Both the position numbers and the translations under genes were made by a program. Below, one piece after another: positions 46,321 through 55,761 of a stretch of DNA of 64,000 nt. The notes under the pieces were generated by a model. That model did no database searches. It was given only the letters and a program-made list of their open reading frames with translations, and was not told where the DNA came from. The stretch lies in contig NZ_FNZB01000002.1 of the NCBI RefSeq assembly GCF_900109205.1, positions 248,001 through 312,000 of the forward strand. Reading direction: 5' to 3'. This DNA is from Sphingomonas sp. OV641. GTDB lineage: Bacteria; Pseudomonadota; Alphaproteobacteria; Sphingomonadales; Sphingomonadaceae. Within the stretch, counting starts at the first letter, position 1. Each line of letters starts with the position of its first letter.

Positions 46321-47739
46321 TCACGGCCGGATCGGACCCCATGAAGGATCCGAACCGTCCAGCGGCGTCGGCACGCGGCGCTCGTTTACGCCGGTCAGAT
46401 CGACCGACCAGAGATCCGCCTTGCCGCTACGCCCCTGCGCCGAGCGATAGAACATCAGCACCCGGCCGTTCGGCGCCCACGACGGGCCCTCATCATGCCA
46501 GCTGTTGGTCAGGATCTTCTCACCCGAGCCGTTCGGGCTCATGATGCCGATGCGAAACCCGCCTGACATGCGCGTGAACGCGATCATGTCGCCACGCGGG
46601 CTCCACGCCGGCGTACCATAGCGACCTCCACCGAAGCTGATGCGTTGCTGGTTCGATCCGTCAGCATTCATCACGTAAAGCTGCTGCCCGCCGGAACGAT
46701 CGCTCTCGAACACGATCCGGCTTCCATCGGGCGAATAGCTGCCGCCGGTGTCGATCCCGGGCGAGTTCGTCAGCTTCTGCGGCGTGCCGCCTCCCGCCGC
46801 GACGCGATAGAGATCGGTGTTGCCACCCGACGCCATGGAGAAGAGGATCCAGCGGCCATCCGGCGAGAAGCGCGGGGCGAAGGTGGTGGCGACATTTTGC
46901 ACCACCAGCCGCTGCCGCCCGGAGCCGATTTCATAGACGTAGATCGCCGGCACACGGCCGACATAGCTCATGTACACGATCGATTGCTGGTTCGGCGAAA
47001 AGCGCGGGGTCAGCACGATCGACTGGCCATTGGTCAGAAAGCGGTGATTGGCGCCGTCCTGATCCATGATCGACAGGCGCTTGATGCGTTTGCCCTTGGG
47101 TCCCGTCTCGGAAACATAGACGACGCGGCTGTCGAAATACGGTCCCTCGCCGGTCAGCCGGGTGTAGACCATGTCGGCGCATTTGTGCGCCGCGCGGCGC
47201 CAGTCCGATGGCGGCACCACGAAGCCTTGGCGCATCAGTTCGGTCTGCGCTGACACGTCGAAAAGGTAGCAGCCAACCGTCAGCGTGCCGTCGCCATTGG
47301 CACGAATATAGCCTTGTACCAGCGCCTGCGATCCGGTGCCGCCCCAGTAATCGAAGGCGGGCGCCGTCACCTCAGGGAATGATACCGTGCGCAACTGTGC
47401 CGGGGACAAGGGATTGAACAGGCCGGAATTGCGCAGGTCGTTCGTCACGATTTCGGCAAGCTGACGGCCGAGCGCATCCGTCGATCCCGCCGGTGTCTGC
47501 GCGATCGCGGCTGCCGGCATCGCCGGGATGGCGATCGGCATCGGCGCGGAAATGCCACCGGTCACGTCGACTTCCAGCGGCCCGCCGGCGGTCTGCGCCA
47601 GCGCCCCTACGGGCTCGGGCTGGCCCGGCGCCTGACTCTGGGCAGCTGTCCCGGGCACCACTAGCGGCGTTGGCGGCACGTCCTGCGCGATCACCGGCAT
47701 CGCGAGCATGAGCGGGGCCAACAGGGCAAAGCGTTTCAT
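46321..47739 (-). CDS. tolB: Tol-Pal system beta-propeller protein TolB
   Basis: 472-residue periplasmic protein linking Pal and TolA. Start ATG 47739 gives a signal peptide (KRFALLAPLMLAMPVIA). A low-complexity stretch rich in proline, glutamine and glycine (about 25-75) precedes the N-terminal domain; this insert makes it longer than the usual 430. The propeller repeats are clear as FAPRFSPDGRWILFS, SYSPDGSRIVFESDR and PAWSPRGDMIAFTR. Gene order is tolA-tolB-pal with 147 bases between tolA and tolB. Confidence 0.96.
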   Translation of the reverse strand: MKRFALLAPLMLAMPVIAQDVPPTPLVVPGTAAQSQAPGQPEPVGALAQTAGGPLEVDVTGGISAPMPIAIPAMPAAAIAQTPAGSTDALGRQLAEIVTNDLRNSGLFNPLSPAQLRTVSFPEVTAPAFDYWGGTGSQALVQGYIRANGDGTLTVGCYLFDVSAQTELMRQGFVVPPSDWRRAAHKCADMVYTRLTGEGPYFDSRVVYVSETGPKGKRIKRLSIMDQDGANHRFLTNGQSIVLTPRFSPNQQSIVYMSYVGRVPAIYVYEIGSGRQRLVVQNVATTFAPRFSPDGRWILFSMASGGNTDLYRVAAGGGTPQKLTNSPGIDTGGSYSPDGSRIVFESDRSGGQQLYVMNADGSNQQRISFGGGRYGTPAWSPRGDMIAFTRMSGGFRIGIMSPNGSGEKILTNSWHDEGPSWAPNGRVLMFYRSAQGRSGKADLWSVDLTGVNERRVPTPLDGSDPSWGPIRP

Positions 47740-47886
47740 CGTCTTCCTCTCACTCGGACGTGGGCCCGGCTCCCGGATCGGAGCGCATCCTGCCCCATCC
47801 ACGGGCTTAGATGAACGGCGCATGTAGCGGCCGCGATCCGACCAGCAAGTGCCGGCTACGCACCGCGAAAGCGCCTCAGCCAATCG

Positions 47887-48938
47887 TCACCGCAGCTTCC
47901 ATTTGAAGTTGATGTTGTTCCAACCGCCGTTGGGCGTGTCATAATATTCCGGCGGCAGCTTCAGCGGCGAACAACCCTTGAACGCCGCAATGCCCAGATC
48001 CTTGACGCGCTGGGCATAGCGTTCGTTCTGGGCGGTGACTCCGGTCTGGCGGACCATGGTGGGCGTGGCGGCCAGCGTGCCATTCTCGTTCAGGCGCAGG
48101 TTCAGCGTCGTCACGATTTCATTGGCGCCCGGACCTGGGTCGACCTGCCGATCGGCGCAGGGCTGGATCTGCCGCGCGATCGCCTGGACGATCGATGCAA
48201 GAGCGGTGGCATCGATCTTCGCCGCGCGCGGCGTCTGGCTGCGACTCTTCGATGGTTCGCTGGTCAGGCCCTTGAGGAAGTCATCCCCGAGACGACCGCC
48301 GCGCGGCCGCGCGCTCTTCGATTCGCTGTCCGATCCCGAACCGCGCGCCTTTGCTGCCGCCGCTGCCTTCGCCTTTGCATCGGCAGCCGCTTTGGCCTTG
48401 GCGTCGGCTGCGGCCTTGGCCTTCGCCTCGGCAGCCGCTTTGGCCTTGGCGGCCGCAGCTGCCTTCTTTTCCGCTGCTTCCTTCGCGGCGGCGGCTTTCT
48501 GGGCCGCGGCGCGCTCGGCGGCCGGATCGGGTCGGGGCTTGGGCTTCTCGGCAGGTTTGGGTGCTGGCGCCGGCTTGGGCGGCGCAGGCTTCGGCTTTGG
48601 CGCAGGCTTCGGCGCAGGCTCGGGCGGCGCTGGTTTGGGCTGCGGTTGCGGCGGTACGGGTGCCGGCTCCGGCGCAGGTGCTGGCTCCGAGGGAGCGGGC
48701 GGCGCGGCATCGTCCGGCTCGCCAGTCTCGGGCGCGATCGATTGCGCCGGCTCCTCCACCGCTTGCGGTGCGGTCGCCTCCAGCCCGACGTCTTTCACCA
48801 GGCTGACGTCGATCGGCTGCTGCTTCAGCTTTTCCGGATTGGGGGTCGATAGAAAGCCGACCGACAGCAGCCCGAACAGGATCAGATGCCCTGCGCCTGC
48901 TACTCCAAGCCCGACCTTTTCCGACCGCTCCATTCGGG

Positions 48939-48942
<4 letters not shown>
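47887..48942 (-). CDS. tolA: TolA-like envelope-spanning protein
   Basis: 351 residues. One N-terminal membrane span (about 10-30, VGLGVAGAGHLILFGLLSVGF). Then a long periplasmic linker: acidic/proline-rich with PKPAP-type repeats (about 60-140) and an alanine-lysine helix with repeats such as AKAAADAKAKA (about 145-200). The C-terminal TonB/TolA-like domain is about 240-351, with two cysteines (QPCADRQ, KGCSPL). Start is GTG 48942 overlapping tolR's stop, or ATG 48933. The repeats are tandem at DNA level (about 48345-48480), so length may vary between strains. Confidence 0.92.
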
Positions 48943-49370
<428 letters not shown>

Positions 49371-49414
49371 CTCTCAGCGCTCCCGAGCCGGCGCAAGATG
49401 GCCCATGACGCCCC

Positions 49415-50107
49415 TCACCGCTCGCGGTCCAGCTGACGCGAGAGCGTCGCGTGGAAACCATCGGCGAAGCGATTGAGCCGCGCCTCGATACGATTAATAG
49501 CGTGGCTGAAGCGATTGTACGCGATCACGGCCGGGATCGCCGCGAACAGGCCGATTGCCGTCGCAAAAAGCGCCTCCGCGATGCCGGGCGCCACCACGGC
49601 CAGGCTGGTATTCTGCTGGCTGGCAATGCTGGTGAAGCTGCGCATGATGCCCCACACCGTGCCGAACAGGCCGACAAACGGTGCCACCGATCCGACGGTC
49701 GCCAGCACGTTCAGCCGGTCCGACAGCTTGTCGATCTCGCTGGCAACGGCTGCGCCCATCGTCGTCGCCAACCGCTCACGCGTGCCGCCGCGATCGATCA
49801 CCGCACCCTGCGTGGAGCGGCGCCATTCGGCAACGCCCGCCGCAAAAACGCGCGCGCTCGGCAGATCCTCGTCAGCTCGCGTCTTGTAGAAGGCATCGAT
49901 GTCGTCCGCCTTCCAGAAATCGCGCTCAAACGTCTCGGTGGCGCGCCGCGTGCGACCCAGCTTGCGCCAGAACATGAAGATGATCGCCCAGGTCCAGATG
50001 CTTGCGGCGAGCAGGCCGAACATCACCAGCTTCACCACCCAATCGGCCTGCAGGAACAGGGCAATAGGTGAGAGCGTGGCAGCGTCGGTATTGAAGAACG
50101 GGTTCAA
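49415..50107 (-). CDS. tolQ: TolQ, ExbB-family motor protein
   Basis: 230-residue inner-membrane proton-channel subunit of the Tol motor. Three membrane segments: about 24-46, 136-158 (VGSVAPFVGLFGTVWGIM, the family signature) and 168-192 (ALFATAIGLFAAIPAVIAYN). The start is TTG 50107, overlapping the ybgC stop (TTGA). Length is standard. Confidence 0.95.
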   Translation of the reverse strand: MNPFFNTDAATLSPIALFLQADWVVKLVMFGLLAASIWTWAIIFMFWRKLGRTRRATETFERDFWKADDIDAFYKTRADEDLPSARVFAAGVAEWRRSTQGAVIDRGGTRERLATTMGAAVASEIDKLSDRLNVLATVGSVAPFVGLFGTVWGIMRSFTSIASQQNTSLAVVAPGIAEALFATAIGLFAAIPAVIAYNRFSHAINRIEARLNRFADGFHATLSRQLDRER

Positions 50108-50571
50108 GGCCTCTTTTCCCCCTTGTCGACAAGCGCGGCAAAACGGTCGATCCAGTCTCGCGGTTGCCGGCGCGGCCGCCCCGACGGCGCCACCAGCGCC
50201 GCCACGACATCCGCCTCCGCCAGCACAAGCGCGTCGCGCATGACTCTTTGATGAATGGAAACGCTGGCCGCGCGAACCGCCGTCACCTGGGTGAACACGA
50301 CCAGTGCATCGTCCAGCCGCGCCGGCGCGATGTAACGGATGGCGAGGCTCGCCACCGCATAGGCCCCCAGCCCCGCATCATGCGCCGCGCGCTGATCCAC
50401 GCCCGCCAGGCGGAGCATGTCCGAACGCGCGCGTTCCATGAAGCGGAGGTAATTGGCGTGATAGACCACGCCCGACAGGTCCGTGTCCTCGAAATAGACG
50501 CGCACCGGCAGGCGATGTTCCACGCCGGCAAAGCGCCCTTCCAGCGGCTGGTCGGCTTGGCCGGTTTCCAT
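50104..50571 (-). CDS. ybgC: YbgC-type acyl-CoA thioesterase
   Basis: 155-residue hotdog-fold thioesterase from ATG 50571. The active-site block VRVYFEDTDLSGVVYHANYLRFMERAR is complete, with the catalytic aspartate in TDLSG. It is found at the head of Tol-Pal operons in many proteobacteria, where it is thought to hydrolyse short acyl-CoA or act with acyl carrier protein in phospholipid synthesis. It overlaps tolQ's start. Confidence 0.95.
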   Translation of the reverse strand: METGQADQPLEGRFAGVEHRLPVRVYFEDTDLSGVVYHANYLRFMERARSDMLRLAGVDQRAAHDAGLGAYAVASLAIRYIAPARLDDALVVFTQVTAVRAASVSIHQRVMRDALVLAEADVVAALVAPSGRPRRQPRDWIDRFAALVDKGEKRP

Positions 50572-50627
50572 TTCGCCGTTGTTAACCGAACGTTGCGGGC
50601 TCGGGTAGCCCCATGGAGCCGATCCGG

Positions 50628-51548
50628 TCAGTCCTTGAAGACGGCGGTATCGACCTCGATCCAAGGCACCCGCTGCGCAACGGCCGGGGCATCTTCCGCC
50701 GCAGCCGGTGACGCCGCACGCGTGGCCACGGCCGCACGGGGCGTGCCAACGGCGGGCGACAAGGCAGCGCCGGCGGGCTGTTTCGGCCTGGCTCCGGCCG
50801 GTTTCATTACCGCGGCGGCCGCGATCGCCGGGCCGGCGGCCCCGGTGCGTTCGGCAAGCGTCGTGGCGCCGGATGCAGGCGATGACACCCGCGGGTCAAC
50901 CACCGCAGCAGGAGCCACGGCAGCGACGCGCGTTGCCACGGGAGCCGCGGCAATCGGCGCAGCGCCAACCACAGGCGCTGTCACCGGCGCGGCGACTGCG
51001 ATCATCGGCCGGGGCGCCAGCATCTCCGCAAACGGCGCATCAAGAGTCGGCAGGACGGCGGCGGCGAACATCTGCAACTCGCCGGGGCCAAGCCGTTCGG
51101 TTTCCGCCAGCGTCGCGGCGGCGGCAGTGCAAAAGGCATCGCGCGCCTGCGCCTGGGAGAAGAAGTTGTAGAGCTTGGTCATGGCATCGTCGTACCGGTC
51201 CTGCCAGTCCCCGCCACCGGCGCGATACTGGTCAGACAGTTGAGTCTCGGCGCTGGCCAGCATGGTCTTGTGATTGGCCAGCATCGCATTGTAGCGCTGC
51301 ACGATCACCGCCTCCTGCGCGCCGCGACAGGCGAGGGCCGCGACGTTCAGCGCCACCCGCATGTGCCACACGGTCGCCGCTGGCGAGAGCCCGCGATTGA
51401 TCGGCGTGATCGGCGGCGTGACATGAACCGGCACCGGTGCCGGCTCGGGCGGCGGCATGACCACCGCCACTTCCTTCGGCCGGGAGGCGCAGGCTGCAAC
51501 CGCAGCAATGGCTGCGACAGCGACGACGGCTTGCGTTACGCGTGACAT
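50628..51548 (-). CDS. Uncharacterised proline/alanine-rich lipoprotein upstream of ybgC
   Basis: 306 residues from ATG 51548. The signal ends in a lipobox-like AAVAAC at about residue 20, so it should be lipidated. Residues about 55-170 form a compact helical domain with conserved tryptophans and cysteines (WHMRVALNVAALACRGAQEA, YDDAMTKLYNFFSQAQARDAFC). The rest is low-complexity alanine/proline/valine, probably an envelope-spanning linker, ending WIEVDTAVFKD. It reads toward ybgC, 56 bases away, so it may be the first gene of the Tol-Pal transcript. I do not recognise the family. Confidence 0.75.
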   Translation of the reverse strand: MSRVTQAVVAVAAIAAVAACASRPKEVAVVMPPPEPAPVPVHVTPPITPINRGLSPAATVWHMRVALNVAALACRGAQEAVIVQRYNAMLANHKTMLASAETQLSDQYRAGGGDWQDRYDDAMTKLYNFFSQAQARDAFCTAAAATLAETERLGPGELQMFAAAVLPTLDAPFAEMLAPRPMIAVAAPVTAPVVGAAPIAAAPVATRVAAVAPAAVVDPRVSSPASGATTLAERTGAAGPAIAAAAVMKPAGARPKQPAGAALSPAVGTPRAAVATRAASPAAAEDAPAVAQRVPWIEVDTAVFKD

Positions 51549-51741
51549 GGCGGCTCCGTTATCCCCGGAATGCTGTGCCGGTGATTGGGTGAATGCAAGG
51601 TAAAGGGCGCCGGATCCCCTGCCCGATCCCGTTTCCTTGCACGCCGTTGCACCAAGGACACGGCTTCGCACCGAGCCCTGCAGGGCACCGATTTCGCCGG
51701 TCGACGTTGTGCGACACGATCAGATCAATGGCGGAGCAGGC

Positions 51742-52698
51742 ATGACGCGAACCCGGGCGGTGGAGGAACTGAAAGCGATCGTGACGCAGATCGCCCGAGA
51801 GATCAGCGACGAGGCACAAGAGATCGAGCGCGCCGCCGACGCAAAGGAGGAGGGGCTGGCACCCGGCCCCTTCGGCATCGCCGTTGTGACAACAAGCGGC
51901 GATCTGGTGTCTGGCGGCGCAGCGCAGACGCCATTCCCGTTGCAGAGCATCGCCAAGGTTTTCGCCCTGGAGCTTGCGCTTTGCGCCGTGGGCGACGGCA
52001 TCTTCGAACGTGTCGGGCGCGAGCCGTCCGGCGATCCGTTCAACTCGATCGTGGATCTGGAGCGAACAAAGGGCATCCCGCGCAACCCGTTCGTCAACGC
52101 CGGCGCCCTGGCCGTGGTGGACATATTGGTCGAGGAACTGGGCGACGATTCACAGGCAAGCGCAGTGGTCGATTTCGTGCGCCACCATGGCGGGCTGGAA
52201 ATGGTCGATCTCGACCCGGACGTCCTCGCCTCCGAGCAGGAAGGCGGCGATCTCAACCGTGCGATGATGAGCTTCATGCGCCATCACGGCAATCTCCACT
52301 CACCGCCGGACGAGGTGATGGAGGCCTATGTCAATCAATGTGCGATCACGCTGGACTGCGAGGGGCTGGCCCGGACCGGGCTGTTCCTGGCGCGCACCCG
52401 CCGCCAGCCGGACGACGCGGAAGCGGATGCTGTCGCGCGCCGCATGCGCAAGCTGCTCGCGCTGATGATGACGTGCGGCCATTATGATGGATCGGGCGAT
52501 TTTGCGCTGCGCGTCGGACTGCCGGCGAAGAGCGGCGTCGGCGGCGGCATTCTGGCGATCGTTCCCGAAACAGCGGCGGTCGCCGTCTGGTCACCCAACC
52601 TTGACCAGCATGGCAATTCGATGCTGGGCGTGCGCGCACTGGAGATGCTGGCGCATCGCACCGGCTGGTCCGTCTTCGGCCCGCCCATGATCGGGTGA
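51742..52698 (+). CDS. glsA: Glutaminase (serine-dependent, GlsA type)
   Basis: 318-residue enzyme hydrolysing glutamine to glutamate and ammonia. The nucleophile S69 and general base K72 are in PLQSIAKVFAL, the beta-lactamase-like SxxK. Other conserved blocks are GIPRNPFVNAGALAVVD and LPAKSGVGGGILAIVP. I start at ATG 51742 (MTRTRAVEEL); a longer frame upstream overlaps the lipoprotein gene's promoter side. Length is normal. It is single and convergent with the nitronate monooxygenase gene. Confidence 0.95.
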   Translation: MTRTRAVEELKAIVTQIAREISDEAQEIERAADAKEEGLAPGPFGIAVVTTSGDLVSGGAAQTPFPLQSIAKVFALELALCAVGDGIFERVGREPSGDPFNSIVDLERTKGIPRNPFVNAGALAVVDILVEELGDDSQASAVVDFVRHHGGLEMVDLDPDVLASEQEGGDLNRAMMSFMRHHGNLHSPPDEVMEAYVNQCAITLDCEGLARTGLFLARTRRQPDDAEADAVARRMRKLLALMMTCGHYDGSGDFALRVGLPAKSGVGGGILAIVPETAAVAVWSPNLDQHGNSMLGVRALEMLAHRTGWSVFGPPMIG

Positions 52699-52747
52699 AC
52701 GGCCGTGCCCGCCTCCTGGACAAGCGGGCACGCCAGCGAAAAGCGGC

Positions 52748-53815
52748 TCAGGCTGCGCGCTGCTCCAGCGCCTGCGCCGCTTCCGCCATCAGCGCGGCGA
52801 TGATGTCCGCGATCGGCTCTTCCCTGGTCACCATGCCGACCGACTGCCCGGCCATCACGCTGCCGTGCTCGACATCGCCGTCGATCACCGCGCGGCGCAG
52901 CGCGCCGGCCCAATAATGTTCGATCTGAAGCTGCGCCTCGGCCATCGCGACGGCGCCCTCGTCCAACGATTGCGCCACCTCGCGCTGCTTGGCGGTGAAC
53001 AGCTCTCCGCCCGCATTCTTCAGCGCGCGAACGGGGATCACCGGCAGGCGCGGATCGATCTGCACGCTTGCCACCGCATCGCGGGCCGAGGCGCGGATGA
53101 ACGCTTGCTTGAACCGGGGATGCGCGATCGATTCGGTTGCGCAGACAAAGCGCGTACCGAGCTGGACGCCGGCGGCACCCATGTCGAGATAGCCCGCGAT
53201 CGCTTCGCCGCGGCCAATCCCGCCGGCGATGAACACCGGGACATCGTTGGCGATCGCCGGCAGGATCTCCTGCGCCAGCACGCTCGTGGAAACCGGCCCG
53301 ATGTGCCCGCCCGCTTCGGAGCCCTCGATCACCAGCGCGTCCGCGCCCGAGCGGATCAGCTTCTTCGCCAGCGCCAGCGTGGGGGCAAAGCAGATCACCT
53401 TGGCGCCGGAAGCCTTGATCGCCTCCAGCGAGCCCTTGGGCGGCAGCCCGCCGGCGAGGACGACATGACCGACCTCATGCTTCGCGCATACCTCGATCAG
53501 CGCCATCAGATCGGGGTGCATGGTGATCAGGTTCACGCCGAACGGCTTATCGGTCAGTGCCTTGGTCGCGGCGATTTCGGCATCGAGCAGGTCGACCGTC
53601 ATCGCGCCGCAGGCGATCACGCCAAAGCCGCCGGCATTGGACATGGCGGCGACAAGGTTGCGCTCGCTCACCCAGCTCATCGCGCCGGCCATGATGGCCA
53701 CCTCGCTGCCGAGGAATGCAGCGCCCCGCTCCATGCGGCGCGATAGGCGGGCGGAACCGGCCTGAGGGGAACCGGCCTGAGGGGAACCTGGGCGCTCGAT
53801 CGTGGTATCGTTCAT
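52748..53815 (-). CDS. Nitronate monooxygenase family flavoprotein
   Basis: 355-residue TIM-barrel FMN protein. The core LAIMAGAMSWVSE-type start here reads SEVAIMAGAMSWVSERNLVA; further blocks are SNAGGFGVIACGAM, DALVIEGSEAGGHIG with the catalytic-region histidine, and PVFIAGGIGRGEAIAGYLDMGAAGVQLGTRF. Members oxidise propionate-3-nitronate and alkyl nitronates, or act as enoyl reductases. Start ATG 53815. The first 25 residues hold a 5-residue repeat (GSPQA twice) from a 15-base duplication and look disordered. It is divergent from yjbQ with 38 bases between. Confidence 0.9.
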   Translation of the reverse strand: MNDTTIERPGSPQAGSPQAGSARLSRRMERGAAFLGSEVAIMAGAMSWVSERNLVAAMSNAGGFGVIACGAMTVDLLDAEIAATKALTDKPFGVNLITMHPDLMALIEVCAKHEVGHVVLAGGLPPKGSLEAIKASGAKVICFAPTLALAKKLIRSGADALVIEGSEAGGHIGPVSTSVLAQEILPAIANDVPVFIAGGIGRGEAIAGYLDMGAAGVQLGTRFVCATESIAHPRFKQAFIRASARDAVASVQIDPRLPVIPVRALKNAGGELFTAKQREVAQSLDEGAVAMAEAQLQIEHYWAGALRRAVIDGDVEHGSVMAGQSVGMVTREEPIADIIAALMAEAAQALEQRAA

Positions 53816-53853
53816 CACCGCGCCGCTACACCGGTCGCGCGGCGGAGACAAAC

Positions 53854-54270
53854 ATGCGGCAGCACGCCACCGAATTGATCGTCACTTCGCCCGGCCAAGG
53901 CCTTCATGAATTCACCCGCGATGTCACCGGCTGGGTCACATCCACCGGCGTGGATCAGGGGCTGCTCACGCTTTTCATCCGCCACACCTCCGCCTCCTTG
54001 CTGATCCAGGAAAACGCCGCGCCAGCCGCACGCCGTGATCTCGAACGCTATCTTGCCCGCATCGCCCCCGAATCGCGCGACTATGAGCATGACGACGAGG
54101 GGCCGGACGACATGCCCGCGCACCTCCGCGCGGCGCTAACCGCCACCAGCCTGTCGATCCCCGTCGTGGGCGGCCGCCCGGTGCTCGGCACATGGCAGGG
54201 CATCTACCTTTTCGAACATCGCCGCGCGGCGCACCGCCGGCAGATCGCGCTTCACCTGATCGGCGAGTGA
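53854..54270 (+). CDS. yjbQ: YjbQ family protein (UPF0047)
   Basis: 138 residues from ATG 53854. Family blocks: LFIRHTSASLLIQENA, DDMPAHLRAALTATSLSIPV and LGTWQGIYLFEHRR, with the conserved histidines that bind metal. E. coli YjbQ shows weak thiamine-phosphate synthase activity; its main role is unclear. The stop overlaps a GTG that may begin the ABC1 kinase gene. Confidence 0.93.
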   Translation: MRQHATELIVTSPGQGLHEFTRDVTGWVTSTGVDQGLLTLFIRHTSASLLIQENAAPAARRDLERYLARIAPESRDYEHDDEGPDDMPAHLRAALTATSLSIPVVGGRPVLGTWQGIYLFEHRRAAHRRQIALHLIGE

Positions 54271-54275
54271 TCGGG

Positions 54276-55757
54276 ATGCTTGCCACGTTGAAGGTCGCCG
54301 CCCGCGATCGCGCTCGGCTGAGCGAAGTCGCCGCCGTCATGTCACGCTTTGGCCTCGACGTGCTGCTTGCGCGCCTGGGCCTCGGCAGCGCGCAGGACCA
54401 GCCCGAGCCGTTCGACCTGCCCGATCGCACCCGCCGCGCGCTGGAGGCGCTTGGCCCGACCTGGGTGAAGCTCGGCCAGATCATGGCGACCCGCGCGGAT
54501 ATCCTGCCGCCTGACTGGATCGCGGCATTCGAACATTTGCAAAGCGCCGCACCCCGCCTGCCCTTCGATGATCTGCGCCCGGCAGTGGAGGCCGCGCTTG
54601 GCGAGCCACCGGAAACGGTCTTTGCCCATTTCGATCCCGAACCGCTGGCTGCCGCCTCAATGGCGCAGGTGCACCGCGCGACGCTTCACGATGGCACTGA
54701 TGTCGTGGTCAAGATCCGCCGCCCTGGCATCCGTCCGCGTATGGAGGCGGACCTTCGTCTGCTGGGCGAGGTGGCCCGCGTCATGGAGCGATCCAATGCC
54801 GAGGCACGCCGCTTCGGTGCGACCAAGCTCGTCCGCCAGCTGGGCAGCGCGATCCTGGGCGAGCTCGACTTCGCCAATGAAGGCCGCAACGCCGATCTGC
54901 TGCGGGAGGATTTCGTCCGCGATCCTCGCGTTGTCATTCCGCGCGTCCATTGGGACTATACGTCCGAGGCGGTGATCGTGATGGATCACCTCGCCGGCAT
55001 TGCGCCGCGCAATGCGCAGGCGCTGCGCGATGCCGGGATCGATCCGGCGGTGATCGCCACATCGGGCGCCGACATCGTGCTACAGATGGCCCTGATAAAC
55101 GGCCGCTTCCACGGCGATCCGCATCCCGGCAACCTCCTGTGTCTGCCGGGCGATCGCATCGGCATGATCGATTTCGGGCTGATCGGGCATGTCAGCCCGC
55201 GCCGCCGCGAGGAATTCATCGCCTTCGTCCAGGCGCTGGTGACGGACGACCCCGCACTGCTCGCCGAAACGCTGGCCCGCTGGGCGGAGCGCGAGGCGGA
55301 GATATCCCGCTTCCTGCCGATCGCGGAAGGGCTGGTGGTTCGCCACGGCCGGCGGCTGGTGCTCGCCGATCTCGTCGCGGACCTGTTCGGGACGCTGCGG
55401 GAGGAAAAGCTCGCCTTTCCGCCCGATCTGCTGCTGCTCTTCAAGGCGCTGATCACGCTCGACGGCGTGCTCGGCGCGATCGAGCCGGACTTCGATCTTG
55501 CGGCGGCGATGCGGCGCGCCAGCGGGCGGCTGGTGATGGAGCGGCTGTCACCCGAACGCTGGTCGCGCCGCGCCGCTGCCGTCGCCATGGAGGTGGACCG
55601 CCTCGGCGACGATCTCCCGCGCCTCATCCGCGCGCTCGCCCGCCGCGCGGAGGCGCCGCCCGCCCCATCGCCGGCTCAGACGTTCGACAGCCGCCTCATT
55701 GCGGCGGCGCTGATCGTCGCCGCGCTGATCATTGCGGCGGCGGTTCTGCTGACCTAG
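54276..55757 (+). CDS. ABC1/UbiB-family atypical kinase
   Basis: 493 residues from ATG 54276, or 496 from GTG 54267 that overlaps the yjbQ stop. The family's KxGQ motif is in LGPTWVKLGQIMATRADILP, the alanine-rich nucleotide loop is AAASMAQVHRA, and the catalytic region is NGRFHGDPHPGNLL with IDFGLIGHV. A C-terminal membrane span (about 470-492, LIAAALIVAALIIAAAVLL) anchors it. UbiB supports ubiquinone synthesis by an ATP-dependent role on lipids. A ubiG gene lies 1.3 kb downstream, but whether this is the main UbiB or a second ABC1 kinase is unknown. Confidence 0.9.
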   Translation: MLATLKVAARDRARLSEVAAVMSRFGLDVLLARLGLGSAQDQPEPFDLPDRTRRALEALGPTWVKLGQIMATRADILPPDWIAAFEHLQSAAPRLPFDDLRPAVEAALGEPPETVFAHFDPEPLAAASMAQVHRATLHDGTDVVVKIRRPGIRPRMEADLRLLGEVARVMERSNAEARRFGATKLVRQLGSAILGELDFANEGRNADLLREDFVRDPRVVIPRVHWDYTSEAVIVMDHLAGIAPRNAQALRDAGIDPAVIATSGADIVLQMALINGRFHGDPHPGNLLCLPGDRIGMIDFGLIGHVSPRRREEFIAFVQALVTDDPALLAETLARWAEREAEISRFLPIAEGLVVRHGRRLVLADLVADLFGTLREEKLAFPPDLLLLFKALITLDGVLGAIEPDFDLAAAMRRASGRLVMERLSPERWSRRAAAVAMEVDRLGDDLPRLIRALARRAEAPPAPSPAQTFDSRLIAAALIVAALIIAAAVLLT

Positions 55758-55761
55758 CGGC

